Below the pieces are notes generated by a model. That model was not told where the DNA came from. It ran no database searches and saw only the letters and a program-made list of their open reading frames with translations. A DNA stretch of 21,800 bases, taken from an uncultured Lachnospiraceae bacterium (GTDB lineage Bacteria; Bacillota; Clostridia; Lachnospirales; Lachnospiraceae). Below, piece after piece: positions 14,667-21,800 of this stretch; within the stretch, counting starts at the first letter, position 1; each line of letters starts with the position of its first letter. The DNA lies in contig CAJTVK010000075.1 of assembly GCA_910579645.1 (NCBI GenBank), positions 1-21,800 of the forward strand, written 5' to 3'. The translations under genes and the position numbers were made by a program.

Positions 14667-15308
14667 ATGAAGTACAAAGCAATTATTTTTGATCTGGACG
14701 GCGTGATTTGTTTTACCGATAAGTATCATTATCAGGCATGGAAAGAGATGGCGGACGGTATCGGGGTTTATTTCGATGAAGTGATTAACAACCGTCTTAG
14801 AGGGGTGAGCCGGATGGCCAGTCTGGATATTATTTTGGAACGCAGCGAGAAAAACTATACAGGGGAAGAAAAGGAGAAGCTGGCGGCACAGAAAAACGAT
14901 ATTTATAAAAAACTTCTGGAACAGATGTCCCCGGCGGATCTGTCGGGAGAAGTGAAGGAGGCGCTGGATGAACTGCGGGGCAGGGGATACTTGCTGGCTA
15001 TCGGGTCTTCCAGCAAGAATACGAAGATGATATTGAAACAGCTGGGGTTGGACGGTTATTTTGACGCAATCAGTGACGGTACCAATATTACCCGTTCGAA
15101 ACCGGATCCGGAAGTATTCTTAAAAGCGGCGCAGTTTCTCGGGATGAAACCGGAGGACTGTTTGGTTGTGGAAGATGCGCTGGCCGGAATCGAAGCGGCT
15201 GCGGCAGGCGGGTTTGACAGTGCGGGAATCGGTGAGGCTGCAACGCACGGGAAAGTGACATATCCCATAGAGGCATTTTCCGATTTACTGTCGAAATGCT
15301 CTTTGTAA
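14667..15308 (+). CDS. pgmB: Beta-phosphoglucomutase
   Basis: A 213-residue HAD-superfamily enzyme interconverting beta-D-glucose 1-phosphate and glucose 6-phosphate. FDLDGVI gives nucleophile Asp9 and acid/base Asp11; His21, RGVSR (45-49), SSSKN (114-118), Lys145 and Glu169-Asp170 all fall at positions expected from the Lactococcus enzyme. Length is normal. GGAGG at 14654-14658 supports the ATG. Beta-glucose 1-phosphate is normally made by inverting disaccharide phosphorylases (for example GH65), but none lies in this window, so the partner enzyme must be elsewhere or the gene serves another hexose phosphate. Followed by the DUF4038 gene 88 nt downstream with no terminator, so probably co-transcribed. 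No clear promoter was identified. Confidence 0.9.
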   Translation: MKYKAIIFDLDGVICFTDKYHYQAWKEMADGIGVYFDEVINNRLRGVSRMASLDIILERSEKNYTGEEKEKLAAQKNDIYKKLLEQMSPADLSGEVKEALDELRGRGYLLAIGSSSKNTKMILKQLGLDGYFDAISDGTNITRSKPDPEVFLKAAQFLGMKPEDCLVVEDALAGIEAAAAGGFDSAGIGEAATHGKVTYPIEAFSDLLSKCSL

Positions 15309-15396
15309 GGAACCGTACCGGACTGTGCCCGGCATTGCAGGCTCGGAACCGGAAAAACCGGGAAGACAAAAACTTGAGAAAGGAGTATTGGGAACA

Positions 15397-16869
15397 ATGG
15401 AAAAGCTGAAAATTTCTTCCAACGGACGCTATTTTGTTAAGGAGGACGGGACTCCGTTTGTCTGGCTGGCGGATACTACATGGACAATGCCTCAGCGGCT
15501 GAAATGGGACGATGTGGAATATTTAATGCAGAAGAGAAAAAGTCAGGGTTTTACCGTGCTTCAGATAGTTGCGCTGGATCCGGAGAGGGATGTGCGGATG
15601 CGGAACCCGGCCGGGGACGAGGCACTTTTGGACGGGAATTTGGATACGCCCAATGAGAAATATTTTGCCTATTTGGACTGGATTCTGGACAAGGCAGAGG
15701 AATATGGATTTTATGTGCTGCTGCTGCCGGTATGGGGACAGCTGGTAGTGGGCGATGACTGGGCAGGCGGGGTTTTCCCGAAGACGGTGACGGAAGAAAA
15801 TGCATATCGTTACGGTGCATGGATTGGGGACAGGTACCGGGAGAAAAATCATATCCTGTGGTGTCTGGGCGGCGACCGCCAGCCGGTACATAAAGGAACG
15901 GACTACCGGAAGGTATGGCGCAGGATGGCGGAGGGGCTGGCCAAGGGACTGCTTGGGAAGGATTTGCAGTATAATGTAAAGGACGAGGGATGGGAGGAAC
16001 TTCTGATCACCTATCATGCCTGTCATGAAGCAGAAACCGGTGAGTGTTCCACCTTATCGTACTGGGACGGGGAAGAGGAAGCATGGATCCGGTTTGTGAT
16101 GCTGCAGTCCGGCCATGGGCTGCAGCCGAAGAATTATGAATTGGTGGCAAAGGAATATGCCAATCCCCATATACGCCCGGTATGGGACGGAGAACCGGCT
16201 TATGAGATGATGATTACCACTTTTCCGCCGGTGGAGGACTCGTACCACGGAACCTGGATGGTGCGCAGAAGGGCGTATTGGAGCCTGCTGTCAGGTTCCT
16301 TCGGGCATACCTACGGGCATGCTTCGGTATGGTGTTCCGTGGGGGAAAAGGAAACCGACAGCATGACAAAATATTCTTGGTATGAGGCATTGCAGTCGGA
16401 AGGCTCGATGCAGATGAAGCACCTGCGGGAGATTATGGAGTCGCTGCAACTGATGGCCTGCATTCCGGCATCCGTTTCCGTGGCCGGACAGGACGGCAGC
16501 GAGGAAATGAACAGGCATGCAGCGGTCAGCGAGCATGCGGAAGGCAGGTATGTCTGCGCATATCTGCCCAGCGGCGGCAGTGTGAGGCTGGATTTGGAGA
16601 AGCTGCCGGTGCCTTTGGCGGCGGAGGGACTGTCTGCATGGTGGTGGAATCCGTCTGACGGCAGATTCTATGGACGGGACGGCAAACCGGCGGAGACGGC
16701 GCAGGCGGCGGCTCCCGAAGAAGGCAGTCTCTTTTTGGAAGCACCTACGGAAGGAGAGGAAAAGGACTGGGTGCTTATCCTTATGACAGAGGCGGGGGAG
16801 CCGCCGGTAAAAGAACAGACCTATTATGAAATGAAAGCGGAAAAGGGAAAAAAGGTATTTGATTGGTAA
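15397..16869 (+). CDS. DUF4038 / GH140-like glycosidase (apiosidase-like)
   Basis: A 490-residue protein with a TIM-barrel of the DUF4038 family (about 5-375), opening with the typical GRYFVKEDGTPFVWLADTTW, and a C-terminal beta domain of the putative collagen-binding type (about 385-480). Asp160 in CLGGDRQP and Glu267 in WDGEPAYE match the acid/base and nucleophile positions of GH140, whose characterised members remove apiose from rhamnogalacturonan II. DUF4038 proteins are diverse, so specificity for apiose is a hypothesis. No signal peptide. The ATG at 15397 has AGGAG at 15381-15385, a slightly long spacing of 11 nt; the TTG at 15388 is too close to that site. Lies between beta-phosphoglucomutase and the GH35-GH2 pair. 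Confidence 0.8.
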   Translation: MEKLKISSNGRYFVKEDGTPFVWLADTTWTMPQRLKWDDVEYLMQKRKSQGFTVLQIVALDPERDVRMRNPAGDEALLDGNLDTPNEKYFAYLDWILDKAEEYGFYVLLLPVWGQLVVGDDWAGGVFPKTVTEENAYRYGAWIGDRYREKNHILWCLGGDRQPVHKGTDYRKVWRRMAEGLAKGLLGKDLQYNVKDEGWEELLITYHACHEAETGECSTLSYWDGEEEAWIRFVMLQSGHGLQPKNYELVAKEYANPHIRPVWDGEPAYEMMITTFPPVEDSYHGTWMVRRRAYWSLLSGSFGHTYGHASVWCSVGEKETDSMTKYSWYEALQSEGSMQMKHLREIMESLQLMACIPASVSVAGQDGSEEMNRHAAVSEHAEGRYVCAYLPSGGSVRLDLEKLPVPLAAEGLSAWWWNPSDGRFYGRDGKPAETAQAAAPEEGSLFLEAPTEGEEKDWVLILMTEAGEPPVKEQTYYEMKAEKGKKVFDW

Positions 16870-16881
16870 GCGAAGGAGCAA

Positions 16882-16999
16882 TTTTGATGCCTCCGGCTTT
16901 GGCAGCGGAGCGGTTGACTGAAAGGCCGGCAGTGGTTTATCTTATTAGTAAGACAGCGGAATTTTAATTTATTAAGAGAAAAAGCCGGAGGTATCAGAG
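16882..16999 (+). promoter_or_regulatory. Long-range 19-bp helix covering the GH35 ribosome-binding site
   Basis: Bases 16882-16900 can pair without interruption with 16981-16999 (16 Watson-Crick and 3 G-U pairs). The core is CCTCCGGCTTT (16890-16900) with AAAGCCGGAGG (16981-16991). The 3' arm contains the GGAGG (16987-16991) of the GH35 gene and ends at the base before its start codon. The 80-nt loop contains a candidate promoter, so only transcripts coming from upstream would carry both arms. Confidence 0.6.
16914..16943 (+). promoter_or_regulatory. Candidate promoter for the GH35-GH2 pair
   Basis: TTGACT (16914-16919), an 18-nt spacer and TATCTT (16938-16943) form a moderate sigma-A promoter; predicted start near 16950. 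Such a transcript begins downstream of the 5' arm of the helix at 16882-16900 and so would leave the ribosome-binding site free. Confidence 0.5.
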
Positions 17000-19294
17000 G
17001 TGGATAGGGAAAACAGAAATACATATGAATTATCATTGCAGAATCTTACTGCTAAGAACATTTATTCTCTGGGAGAGAACTTTTGCGGGAAAAGCAAGGA
17101 CGGTACGGAACTGTCTTTTACCAACTATTATATGGAGAAGGACGGCAGGCCGTTTTTCGGCGTGAGCGGCGAGTTTCATTATAGCCGCATGGCGGAAACA
17201 AGGTGGGAGGATGAATTGATTAAGATGAAAATGGGGGGCATAAATGTGGTTGCCACTTATATTTTCTGGATTCATCATGAGGAGGAGGAAGGGATTTTCC
17301 GGTTTGACGGCTGCCGCAATCTGCGTAGGTTTATTCAGCTGTGCCGCAAACACGGCCTGTATATGATTCTGCGGGTGGGTCCTTTTGACCATGGAGAGGT
17401 AAGGAACGGGGGCATTCCGGATTGGCTGTACGGAAAGCCTTTTGAGGTACGCAGCCTGAACGAAGGCTTCCTGACAAAAGTGCGGCGGCTGTATACCCGG
17501 ATTGCCGAACAGGCAGAGGGGTTGTTTTTCAAGGACGGCGGACCTGTGATTGGGGTGCAGATTGACAATGAGTATATGCATTCGTCCGCTCCGTGGGAAA
17601 TGACCGCAGGTGTCACAAATGAATGGGTGTTTGGGGGCAATGAGGGCAATGCATATATGCTCCGCCTGAAAGAACTGGCTGCGGAGTGCGGCCTGTTCCC
17701 TGTTTTCTATACCTGCACCGGCTGGGGCGGCGCTGCCACGCCGGACAGTATGATTCCTCTGTGGGGCGGCTACGCATTCCGGCCGTGGATGTTTTACTCG
17801 TATAAGGGCGAGCATCCGGCTACGGAAGAGTATGTCTATCAGGATTATCATAAGGACGGATTTGAATGTACCGATGATTTTAAGCCTGCCTATCGGCCGG
17901 AGGAGAAGCCGTATTCCTGCTGCGAGATGGGAGGGGGCATGACTTGCTGTTATTATTATCGGTTCCGGTATCCGTATAAAAGCGTGGATGCCATGGCGAA
18001 TGTAAAGATTGCTTCCGGCTGCAATTTCCTCGGATACTATATGTTTCAGGGTGGCAGCAATCCGTTGGGAACGCACGGGATGTTCCTGAACGAGGGTCAG
18101 GTGCCGCGGATTTCTTATGATTATCAGGCGGCTTTAGGCGAGTTTGGGCAGGTGCGGGAGTCTTACCGCAGGGTGAAAAGCATTCACTATTTTGTGCGGC
18201 AGTTCGGGGAAAAACTGTGCGCATGGAAGACGGTGCTTCCCGAAGGGGCGGAAAAGATTGCACCGAAGGATGCCGCCACTCTCCGTTATGCGGTGAGGAC
18301 GGACGGAAAACGGGGATATTTATTCCTGAATAATTATCAGGATCATTTTACGCTGCCGGACCGCAGGGGCGAGGAAGTGGTGCTGCATCTTGCGGAAGAG
18401 GACCTGAAATGGGAAATCGGCATAGCCGGCGATGAAAATGCGATCCTGCCGTTTCATTTCGATATGGACGGAATCGATTTGGTAACGGCAAATGCGCAGG
18501 CGGTTACCAGAGTGGAGGCCGGCGGCGCGGTTACTTATGTTTTTTTTGTGCCGCAGGGGATGCAGGGAAGATTTGTGTTGGAAGAGGGTGTGAAGATTAA
18601 CGGTGTTCCCGGAAATATTTATGACTGCGGGAAGCACTTTACGGCAGAATTATTCGAAGCGGCCAAAGGCTCGGTGAAATGCAAGGTGCTGGTGCTCAGC
18701 CGTGAAATGGCGGATAACATGTATATGTTAAGCGGCGGCAGGCTGGCATTTACGGACGGGATATTTCTGGAAGATGGGGACGGAATCAGGCTGGAAAGCA
18801 CGAAGGCTTCCAATAAGGTCTATGTCTATCCTGCCGACGGATTTGCCGAAACGGAAAAAATGAGACGGATTGCGGACAGCGGGACAGCGTGTCTGGGAGC
18901 CTATCTGGCAGAGACGGAGGAGCGGGGCACGGAAGCGGAGGTAAAGCAGGTGGCAGCCTTCAAATATACGCTGACGATTCCGGAGACGGTGACGGACGGC
19001 GTAAAGGATGCGCTTCTTCAGATAGAGTATACCGGTGACGTGGGCAGTGCTTTTATCAACGGAAGGATGATTCATGATAATTTTGCCAATGGGGCGGTCT
19101 GGGAAATCGGGCTGAAGGATTTTGCGGAGGAACTGAAAAAAGACTGTATGACGATTCATATTGCCCCGCTGAAAGAAGGGGCGAAGGTGAATGTGGAATC
19201 GGCAATGGCTGCACGTTCGGAAGAGGCGGACGCATATGCCGCGGAATTGAAGAGCGTGAAGATACAGCCGGTTTACGAAATAAGGATTGTCTGA
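17000..19294 (+). CDS. GH35-family glycosidase (beta-galactosidase-like)
   Basis: A 764-residue protein beginning with GTG at 17000, eight nt after GGAGG. The N-terminal TIM barrel (about 40-380) opens with GRPFFGVSGEFHYSRM and includes TYIFWIHHE and RVGPFDHGE, GH35 hallmarks. Glu191 in QIDNEY is the acid/base; Glu309 in YSCCEMGGGM is the likely nucleophile in a divergent context compared with the usual TEFW-type motif. The C-terminal half (about 400-764) consists of beta-sandwich domains. No signal peptide, so it acts on imported material. GH35 members release beta-galactose or, more rarely, other sugars; the divergence from classical galactosidases leaves specificity open. The GH2 gene follows after 63 nt without a terminator, so they form one unit. 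Confidence 0.88.
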   Translation: MDRENRNTYELSLQNLTAKNIYSLGENFCGKSKDGTELSFTNYYMEKDGRPFFGVSGEFHYSRMAETRWEDELIKMKMGGINVVATYIFWIHHEEEEGIFRFDGCRNLRRFIQLCRKHGLYMILRVGPFDHGEVRNGGIPDWLYGKPFEVRSLNEGFLTKVRRLYTRIAEQAEGLFFKDGGPVIGVQIDNEYMHSSAPWEMTAGVTNEWVFGGNEGNAYMLRLKELAAECGLFPVFYTCTGWGGAATPDSMIPLWGGYAFRPWMFYSYKGEHPATEEYVYQDYHKDGFECTDDFKPAYRPEEKPYSCCEMGGGMTCCYYYRFRYPYKSVDAMANVKIASGCNFLGYYMFQGGSNPLGTHGMFLNEGQVPRISYDYQAALGEFGQVRESYRRVKSIHYFVRQFGEKLCAWKTVLPEGAEKIAPKDAATLRYAVRTDGKRGYLFLNNYQDHFTLPDRRGEEVVLHLAEEDLKWEIGIAGDENAILPFHFDMDGIDLVTANAQAVTRVEAGGAVTYVFFVPQGMQGRFVLEEGVKINGVPGNIYDCGKHFTAELFEAAKGSVKCKVLVLSREMADNMYMLSGGRLAFTDGIFLEDGDGIRLESTKASNKVYVYPADGFAETEKMRRIADSGTACLGAYLAETEERGTEAEVKQVAAFKYTLTIPETVTDGVKDALLQIEYTGDVGSAFINGRMIHDNFANGAVWEIGLKDFAEELKKDCMTIHIAPLKEGAKVNVESAMAARSEEADAYAAELKSVKIQPVYEIRIV

Positions 19295-19357
19295 AGGTAC
19301 CGTGCCGGTTTCGGCCGGTCTGCGGGAGACGGGAAATAGCGATATGGAGGTGCGGAT

Positions 19358-21742
19358 ATGGAAAAAATCAGCTTTAACGAGGGTTGGAAAGTATGGAAGG
19401 ATTTAGATCCTTTTGAACTGGTATTTCAGGTGCCGGAGGATGCCGTAAGCGTTGATTTGCCTTATGATGCCATGTTTCATGAGGAACAAAGGCAAGGGAC
19501 TGCAAACGGCGGGAATACGGGGCATATTGACGGAGCGGAATATAAATATTATAAGAAATTTTATGTGCCCGAGGAATATAGGGATGGCCATGTGCTGCTG
19601 CGGTTTGAGGGAATCTATAGGAATGCCAGTGTGTTTGTGAATCAATCCAAGGTGGGCGGAAGCGCATACGGATATACGGATTTTACGGCAGAGGCGGGAG
19701 ATTACCTAAAATACGGGGAAGAGAATGAGGTGCTGGTGGCCGTGAAATGCGGCACCAAAAGCAGCCGTTGGTACAGCGGAGCCGGTATTTATAAGGATGC
19801 CTGGCTGCTTCATGGAGGCAGTGTGTATGTGAAGCCGGGAGAACTGCGGTTTACCACGCTGGAGACGGAGGAAGACGGGGCATTGGTTAATATTTCGGTC
19901 AAAATACGGAATGACAGCCTGTCGGCAAAGACACTTCGGGTAGTGATGGATATACGGGAGGCCGATGGGGAGGAGGAATCCGGCCATAAGGTGCATAATG
20001 TTTATCCGGTGCGCATTAACAGCCGTTCGGCAGTGGAATTGCGGAAAAATATTTATATTGACCATGCGAATTTGTGGGATGAATTCTCGCCGTACCTATA
20101 TACGGTCAGTGTGGCCGTTCTGGACGGGGAGGAGCTTCTGGATGAGACTTCCGTTACTTCCGGCATCCGGAAACTTACCGTGGATACCCGCCATGGCCTG
20201 CGGGTGAATGGCAGGACGGTGAAGCTGCGGGGAGCATGCATTCACCATGACCAAGGGATTTTGGGAGCGGCGACTTATGACGATTATGAATACCGGCGGA
20301 TGAAAAGACTGAAAGAGGCCGGGTTCAATGCCGTGCGTTCGGCACACAACCCTGCCTCCCAGTCGCTGCTTAGGGCATGCGACCGTCTTGGCGTTTATGT
20401 GATGGATGAACTGGTGGATGTATGGAATAAGAGTAAGGTAAGCTATGACTATGCCATTGATTTTACCCGGAACTGGGAGAGTGACATAGAGCATATGGTG
20501 GAGGCGGATTATAACCATCCCTGTGTCATCATGTATTCCACGGGCAATGAGATTTTCGAAATCTGCACGGAAAAGGGATTTGAAACAAGCCGGATGCTGG
20601 GCGATAAGTTCCGTCAGTTGGATTCTACCCGTTTTACCACCAACGGCATTAACGGTGCCTTTGCGGCCGGGGACGGGCTGGCGCAGATTGTAAATGATAT
20701 TACGGAGGGAAAAGCCGATACCGGAAAGGGGGATGTGAATGTATTCATGATGGCCATGGAGACCAACATGCCGGGCATAGTGGCACATCCTATCATCGGC
20801 GGCATTCTTGAAAAACTGGAGACCACCATGGATATTATCGGCTATAACTATATGACTTCCCGTTATCTGACGGATGCGGGCAAATATGCGGACCGGGTAA
20901 TGGTAGGAACGGAGACTTATCCGAAACAGATTGCCGAAAACTGGGAAGCCATTATGCAATGTCCGGCGGCCATAGGGGATTTTACATGGACGGGCTGGGA
21001 TTTTCTGGGGGAGGTGTCTCCGGTTTATCCGGACCTGATGAATGTGGGAGGCGATCTTTCCGTTACGGGAAACCGCCGGCCTGTTTCCTATTACCGTGAA
21101 ATTGTGTACGGCCTGACGAAAAAGCCCTGTATTGCCGTGCAGAATCCGGAGAATTACGGCATTCCGCGTAATTTCGGCCCGTGGTGTTTTACGGACTGTA
21201 CGTTCAGCTATTCTTACGAAGGGCAGGAAGGCCGTCCGATTATGATTCAGGTATATGGGGGCGGCGACAGCGTGGAATTATTTGTCAACGGCAAATCCTT
21301 GGGCGTGCAGCCCTGCGGTTTCCAAACCCGTTTTGAGACACAGTATCAGACGGTATATGAGCCGGGAGAACTGACGGCGGTTGCTTATGAAAAGGGGAAT
21401 GAAATCGGCAGAACCACGCTGCGGACGGCAGGGAGGCCTGCGGCAGCGGTACTGTCGGCGGAGAAATATGAGACGCTGGCATTTGTCAATATAGATATTG
21501 TGGACGAGAACGGCATTCCGGCGGCAGATGCACAGACTCCGCTTTCTGTCCGGGTGGAAGGGGACGCGCAGCTGATGGCATTCGGCGGGGTGAAGGCTCT
21601 GCATAGAAAGGGGTACGAGAGACCGGATACTACGGCGGGTGAGGGGCATGCCCTTGCAATTCTGAAGCGCACCGGGAAGAGAGGGGAGATTGGCGTTACG
21701 GTGACGGGGGAGAATCTGAAAGAACAGAGGATTCGGTTTTAG
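19358..21742 (+). CDS. GH2-family glycosidase (beta-galactosidase-like)
   Basis: A 794-residue GH2 enzyme without signal peptide. Domains: N-terminal sugar-binding jelly roll (about 1-155), immunoglobulin-like domain (about 160-270), TIM barrel (about 275-570), and C-terminal beta domains (about 575-794) of the DUF4982/Ig-like type seen in many anaerobe GH2 proteins. Glu398 in STGNEI is the acid/base and Glu519 in GTETYP the nucleophile. GH2 includes beta-galactosidases, beta-glucuronidases, beta-mannosidases and alpha-L-arabinopyranosidases; RSAHNPAS and GDFTWTGWDFLGE suit the galactosidase-like branch but do not decide specificity. A GGAGGT precedes the ATG. Last gene of the GH35-GH2 unit; no clear terminator hairpin is seen after it within the window. 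Confidence 0.9.
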   Translation: MEKISFNEGWKVWKDLDPFELVFQVPEDAVSVDLPYDAMFHEEQRQGTANGGNTGHIDGAEYKYYKKFYVPEEYRDGHVLLRFEGIYRNASVFVNQSKVGGSAYGYTDFTAEAGDYLKYGEENEVLVAVKCGTKSSRWYSGAGIYKDAWLLHGGSVYVKPGELRFTTLETEEDGALVNISVKIRNDSLSAKTLRVVMDIREADGEEESGHKVHNVYPVRINSRSAVELRKNIYIDHANLWDEFSPYLYTVSVAVLDGEELLDETSVTSGIRKLTVDTRHGLRVNGRTVKLRGACIHHDQGILGAATYDDYEYRRMKRLKEAGFNAVRSAHNPASQSLLRACDRLGVYVMDELVDVWNKSKVSYDYAIDFTRNWESDIEHMVEADYNHPCVIMYSTGNEIFEICTEKGFETSRMLGDKFRQLDSTRFTTNGINGAFAAGDGLAQIVNDITEGKADTGKGDVNVFMMAMETNMPGIVAHPIIGGILEKLETTMDIIGYNYMTSRYLTDAGKYADRVMVGTETYPKQIAENWEAIMQCPAAIGDFTWTGWDFLGEVSPVYPDLMNVGGDLSVTGNRRPVSYYREIVYGLTKKPCIAVQNPENYGIPRNFGPWCFTDCTFSYSYEGQEGRPIMIQVYGGGDSVELFVNGKSLGVQPCGFQTRFETQYQTVYEPGELTAVAYEKGNEIGRTTLRTAGRPAAAVLSAEKYETLAFVNIDIVDENGIPAADAQTPLSVRVEGDAQLMAFGGVKALHRKGYERPDTTAGEGHALAILKRTGKRGEIGVTVTGENLKEQRIRF

Positions 21743-21745
21743 TGG

Positions 21746-21769
21746 GGCGGACGCACGGGAGGGATTTTT
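21746..21769 (-). repeat. Right copy of window-flanking inverted repeat
   Basis: Begins four bases after the GH2 stop codon. Its reverse complement matches bases 1-24 at 22 of 24 positions. On the plus strand it ends in GGGAGGGATTTTTTT, a T-run without an obvious hairpin of its own. Confidence 0.6.
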
Positions 21770-21800
21770 TTGCGGGACGGCGGCAGCGGGAGCGCCTGTC

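Overview
The window looks like a carbohydrate-utilisation region from a Gram-positive gut anaerobe of the Lachnospiraceae type. This is inferred from moderate GC, strong Shine-Dalgarno sites, the GPH-type symporter, the AraC-family regulator and many glycosidases without signal peptides; the species cannot be named from the sequence.

Layout: (1) 430-6441, a GH78 alpha-L-rhamnosidase, a GPH (MelB-type) sugar symporter and a GH43 glycosidase. (2) 6734-11782, a second GH78 with an extra C-terminal segment, a block of five 103-bp tandem repeats, then a GH3 enzyme. (3) 11818-13307, a 15-bp tandem repeat array running into a two-gene ThrE-type threonine/serine exporter. (4) 13291-14409 on the minus strand, a cupin-AraC regulator whose own promoter and repeat-bearing leader lie at 14410-14616. 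(5) 14667-21742, beta-phosphoglucomutase, a DUF4038/GH140-like (apiosidase-like) enzyme, a GH35 and a GH2 enzyme. All of the glycosidases look cytoplasmic, so the likely scheme is uptake of rhamnose-containing plant glycosides or pectic side-chain oligosaccharides by the symporter, followed by stepwise removal of rhamnose, arabinose/xylose, possibly apiose, and beta-linked hexoses inside the cell.

The most notable non-coding signal is a 33-nt element (core AAAAAATGTCGGAT, ending in CAT) present at 331, 3268 and 6538. Each copy is followed after 22-23 nt by a -10 hexamer (TATGAT, TATGAT, TATTAT), with no good -35. It sits in front of rhamnosidase 1, the symporter-GH43 pair and rhamnosidase 2, and looks like the operator of an activator-dependent regulon, plausibly that of the AraC protein encoded here.

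Other unusual features are: a 19-bp long-range RNA helix that would bury the ribosome-binding site of the GH35 gene in read-through transcripts only; four unrelated tandem repeat families (21, 103, 15 and about 46 bp); a chain of MDA-stop mini-reading frames ahead of the exporter; and near-identical 24-bp inverted repeats at the two ends of the window.
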